A model generated the notes under the pieces. The model ran no database searches, had not been told where the DNA came from, and saw only the letters and a list, made by a program, of their open reading frames with translations. This document shows positions 61,659-64,000 of a DNA stretch of 64,000 nucleotides, in pieces. The number at the start of each line of letters is the position of its first letter. Positions within the stretch are counted from its first letter, which is position 1. A program made the translations under genes and the position numbers. Origin of the DNA: Panorpa germanica (taxonomy: Eukaryota; Arthropoda; Insecta; Mecoptera; Panorpidae); assembly GCA_963678705.1 (NCBI GenBank), contig OY783220.1, positions 8,453,001 to 8,517,000 on the forward strand, given 5' to 3'.

Positions 61659-62247
61659 ATGAGCTTGTGTCCACATTTTTTAGTGGTCGTTTTTTGTTGA
61701 TTGTTGATTGAAATTGATGTTAATAAATGTGTATTGGCGTGTCTATTTTATTAAATATCTAAATGTTGGCGGAGATGTAGCAATTAAAAATTTGAATTGT
61801 AGTTTTAGCGCTAGAAATGGTCGGCCATATTTGTATGACGTGAAATGCATTTTAATGTCAGTTATTTGTTGAGTAGGTCAGTGCTGTGGTAATGTTTTGT
61901 AGCTGTTGGTAGTCGAAATAGTCAAGACATGTCATGACATAATATTAGAATTTTATTGTTCCTTGAAATAGCTGTAAATAATATTTGATATTTTGATATA
62001 TAAATACATATAGCAGAGATTTATGACCTGTAAGGTTGGCAGCGGTTGGGATGACACATGCTTTTCGAATGTTGTCCAACGTTAAATCCCTTTAATAATT
62101 AAAGAGAAAAAATGTTTTTTTAAATTGTTAATCTCTCCTGAAATATAAGGAGTTATTAAAAATAAATTGAACATTTGAGGTTCTAGTAACACACTTTATC
62201 AATATAGTACAGTTTTATAGAAATTAAGACACAGGACACAAGCCCAT
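61659..62247. mobile_element. family A element, long subfamily
   Basis: ATGAGCTTGTGTCC at the left and GGACACAAGCCCAT at the right. Same orientation as the 59048 copy. A small internal deletion lies around 61925-61945. Confidence 0.85.
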
Positions 62248-62619
62248 TTTAAGAAATTGTAACCGACAAATATCAATTATTTCAGTTCCCGTTCCCGGGA
62301 ACAATACAATCAGGAAAACAGCACTTTTTACCCCTAGCTAGCTATTTAACTATTTTTTATCCTATGATATTTTGGCGTGTTATGGACAATGGCGTTGCCA
62401 CCAAACGGTTTAAAACTGTTGGTTGACCCCGCGTCCTCGCGGGTCATGGAGTTGGTAGTATTTCGTCCCATTTTACAATAATAGCTATGTGAGAGGTCAT
62501 CAGATAAAGGTTTCGCTGAAACCAGTTTGGTTTTGGTTTGTATAGAAATATTTATTAATTTAATTTTTATTTTCCTTACTTTTTGTAGTTTTACATATCT
62601 TATAATATGTACTAAATCA

Positions 62620-62806
62620 AATATATTATAAAAAAAAAATTGACAAAATGGCAGCTTATCAAAAAAAAAAAAAAAATTATATAAAAAAAAAGTGTATCGA
62701 AGAGAAATTTTTTTCGATTAATTACTAAAAAATATATGGAACTTAAGAAGCTTGTGTTAAAATTTGAGAATGATCGGTTCGGCTGTTTCCGAGAAATCTT
62801 AGTTTA
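62620..62806. repeat. family C repeat, partial
   Basis: AAAATGGCAGCTTATCAAAA, then GAAGCTTGTGTTAAAATTTG and TGATCGGTTCGGCTGTTTCC match the last third of the family. Confidence 0.65.
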
Positions 62807-63109
62807 ATCTTGATTCAATCGACGAATATTGCGATTCAGTCAGTTTTAAAAAATTGGAACAAAATAACATTTACAGGTTTAAATAATAATTCACAAGACA
62901 TTTACATACAAACTAGATCACAACCTGTTCTTTATTGACCTTTGCTTTTTATTATATACTTGTATTAAGTTCCAAGGCAGTTGAATTAAAAAAAATACTA
63001 TTAACATTTTGAAACAATATTTACGACTATTTAACACGAATCTTGTACATTATTTAGGTTAGGCGCGCAAAACAGTTTTGTTGCTGCTGTGTGCTCAGCC
63101 AACTAGTTT

Positions 63110-63790
63110 AATTAAAACGATAAAAAAGGGCATATTTTCGATAATGTTTTTTGTCGACACAATTATTATATAATTATTTCTATAACTACTACATGATAAA
63201 ATGATATTTGAAGAATACTGTGTGAAAATTTTATAAATAAATATCAAGAAATGAAGCATTGACAGCGAATCCCCGCAGACGTCACAAAAAAAAAGTAACA
63301 TTGCGGTGCCACTCATAACTCATCACTGGATTTTCTGAAATTGAAATACCAAAATGATTTCATTAGTTGATAAGTTTCTGCAGGTAATACTGTCGAGTTT
63401 TTCTTATTTTATTGCTTTTTCAATTTTTTACAGCACTTAGAAGTCAAAATACGGATTTTTCATGAAAAAAATCAGAAACTTTGTTATTTTAAAATACGTT
63501 AATATTAAAAAATTAAAAAAATCTCGACAGCGTTACCTCGGCATTTATGTAAAGAAAGAGTGTGCAAAATTTCAAAAGAATCGGTCCAGTAGATTTTGAG
63601 CTAGAGAGGGCACCGACTCTGAAAAAGCTATGTGTAAGAAACCGCATTTAAAAGTTTCAAAGTAACACGAAAACAGACCAGAGAGGTGAGAACCTAAAAC
63701 TCTATACCTCCGACAGTTTTACTCCAATCGACATCAAATTTTTACACAATAAACTAAAAAAAGTATAAACCTTCCAATCACCCCTCCCCC
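63110..63790 (+). repeat. family B repeat copy (near full length)
   Basis: From AAACGATAAAAAAGGGCATA to AACCTTCCAATCACCCCTCC. Includes both central inverted blocks and all family markers. Confidence 0.8.
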
Positions 63791-64000
63791 CCTCATTCCA
63801 ATTGACAAATAGTAGAATATCTGTTTCAACTTTAACTAAAACTTTAACATTTATTACTTTCAATACTGTGGTAAATTGATAAACATAATAAAATAGAAGC
63901 TTCATCTCGTGAAATGCAAAATAACTCGAAGCTCTGACGAGTCTGTTTGAGATCAAGTGACAGATCAACCTTACCATCAACTTATATTTCAACAACCTCT

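Noticed and set aside
22771..64000. Canonical first coding exon of bazooka
   Set aside because: I looked on the minus strand for MKVTVCFG-like text and a phase-0 donor and found none. It may lie beyond the window or have been missed by eye.

Overview
This is a 64 kb window of AT-rich insect nuclear DNA. It holds one gene end on the + strand and two multi-exon genes on the - strand. Lepidoptera is my best guess, from the short exons, very high AT, piggyBac-like ends at TTAA and many small TIR elements; the order is an inference. The exon joins below were read by eye: donors, acceptors and codon phases were all checked, but there is no transcript evidence.

Layout. (1) 1-900 (+): the last coding exon of Rtf1, a Paf1-complex subunit, opening inside the Plus3 domain. 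(2) 2624-3037 (+): an unidentified coding-like ORF broken by stops. (3) 3047-11287 (-): a nine-exon SWAP-70/DEF6 gene (EF-hand-like N-terminus, PH domain, coiled coil), convergent with Rtf1; its introns are full of repeats. (4) 11582-14411: a foldback-type element whose inverted ends enclose a hierarchical tandem array. (5) 15777-22098 (-): 21 exons of bazooka/Par-3 (three PDZ domains, aPKC motif, basic lipid-binding segment, C-terminus), all in phase. A candidate alternative first exon lies at 22648-22770. (6) 22.8-64 kb: no conserved multi-exon gene recognised. It is probably a long upstream intron of bazooka or intergenic DNA, made mostly of repeat families: a GGGCTTGTGTCC-ended element (family A), a ~670-bp element (family B), a ~650-820-bp repeat (family C), several MITEs, piggyBac remnants, LINE tails, tRNA-derived SINEs and a near-perfect 285-bp palindrome. 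A small two-exon reading frame on the - strand (47459-47840) may be a nested gene or pseudogene.

The genes have separate jobs: Rtf1 in transcription elongation and chromatin marking, SWAP-70 in phosphoinositide and Rac/actin signalling, and Bazooka in apical-basal polarity with Par-6/aPKC. Nothing suggests that they are co-regulated. The most interesting signals are a transposon terminus serving as a splice donor in SWAP-70, the alternative bazooka start exon, the nested two-exon frame with a possible UGA readthrough, and the three-level repeat array inside a foldback element. I saw no operon, CRISPR array or defence system, as expected for an animal genome.
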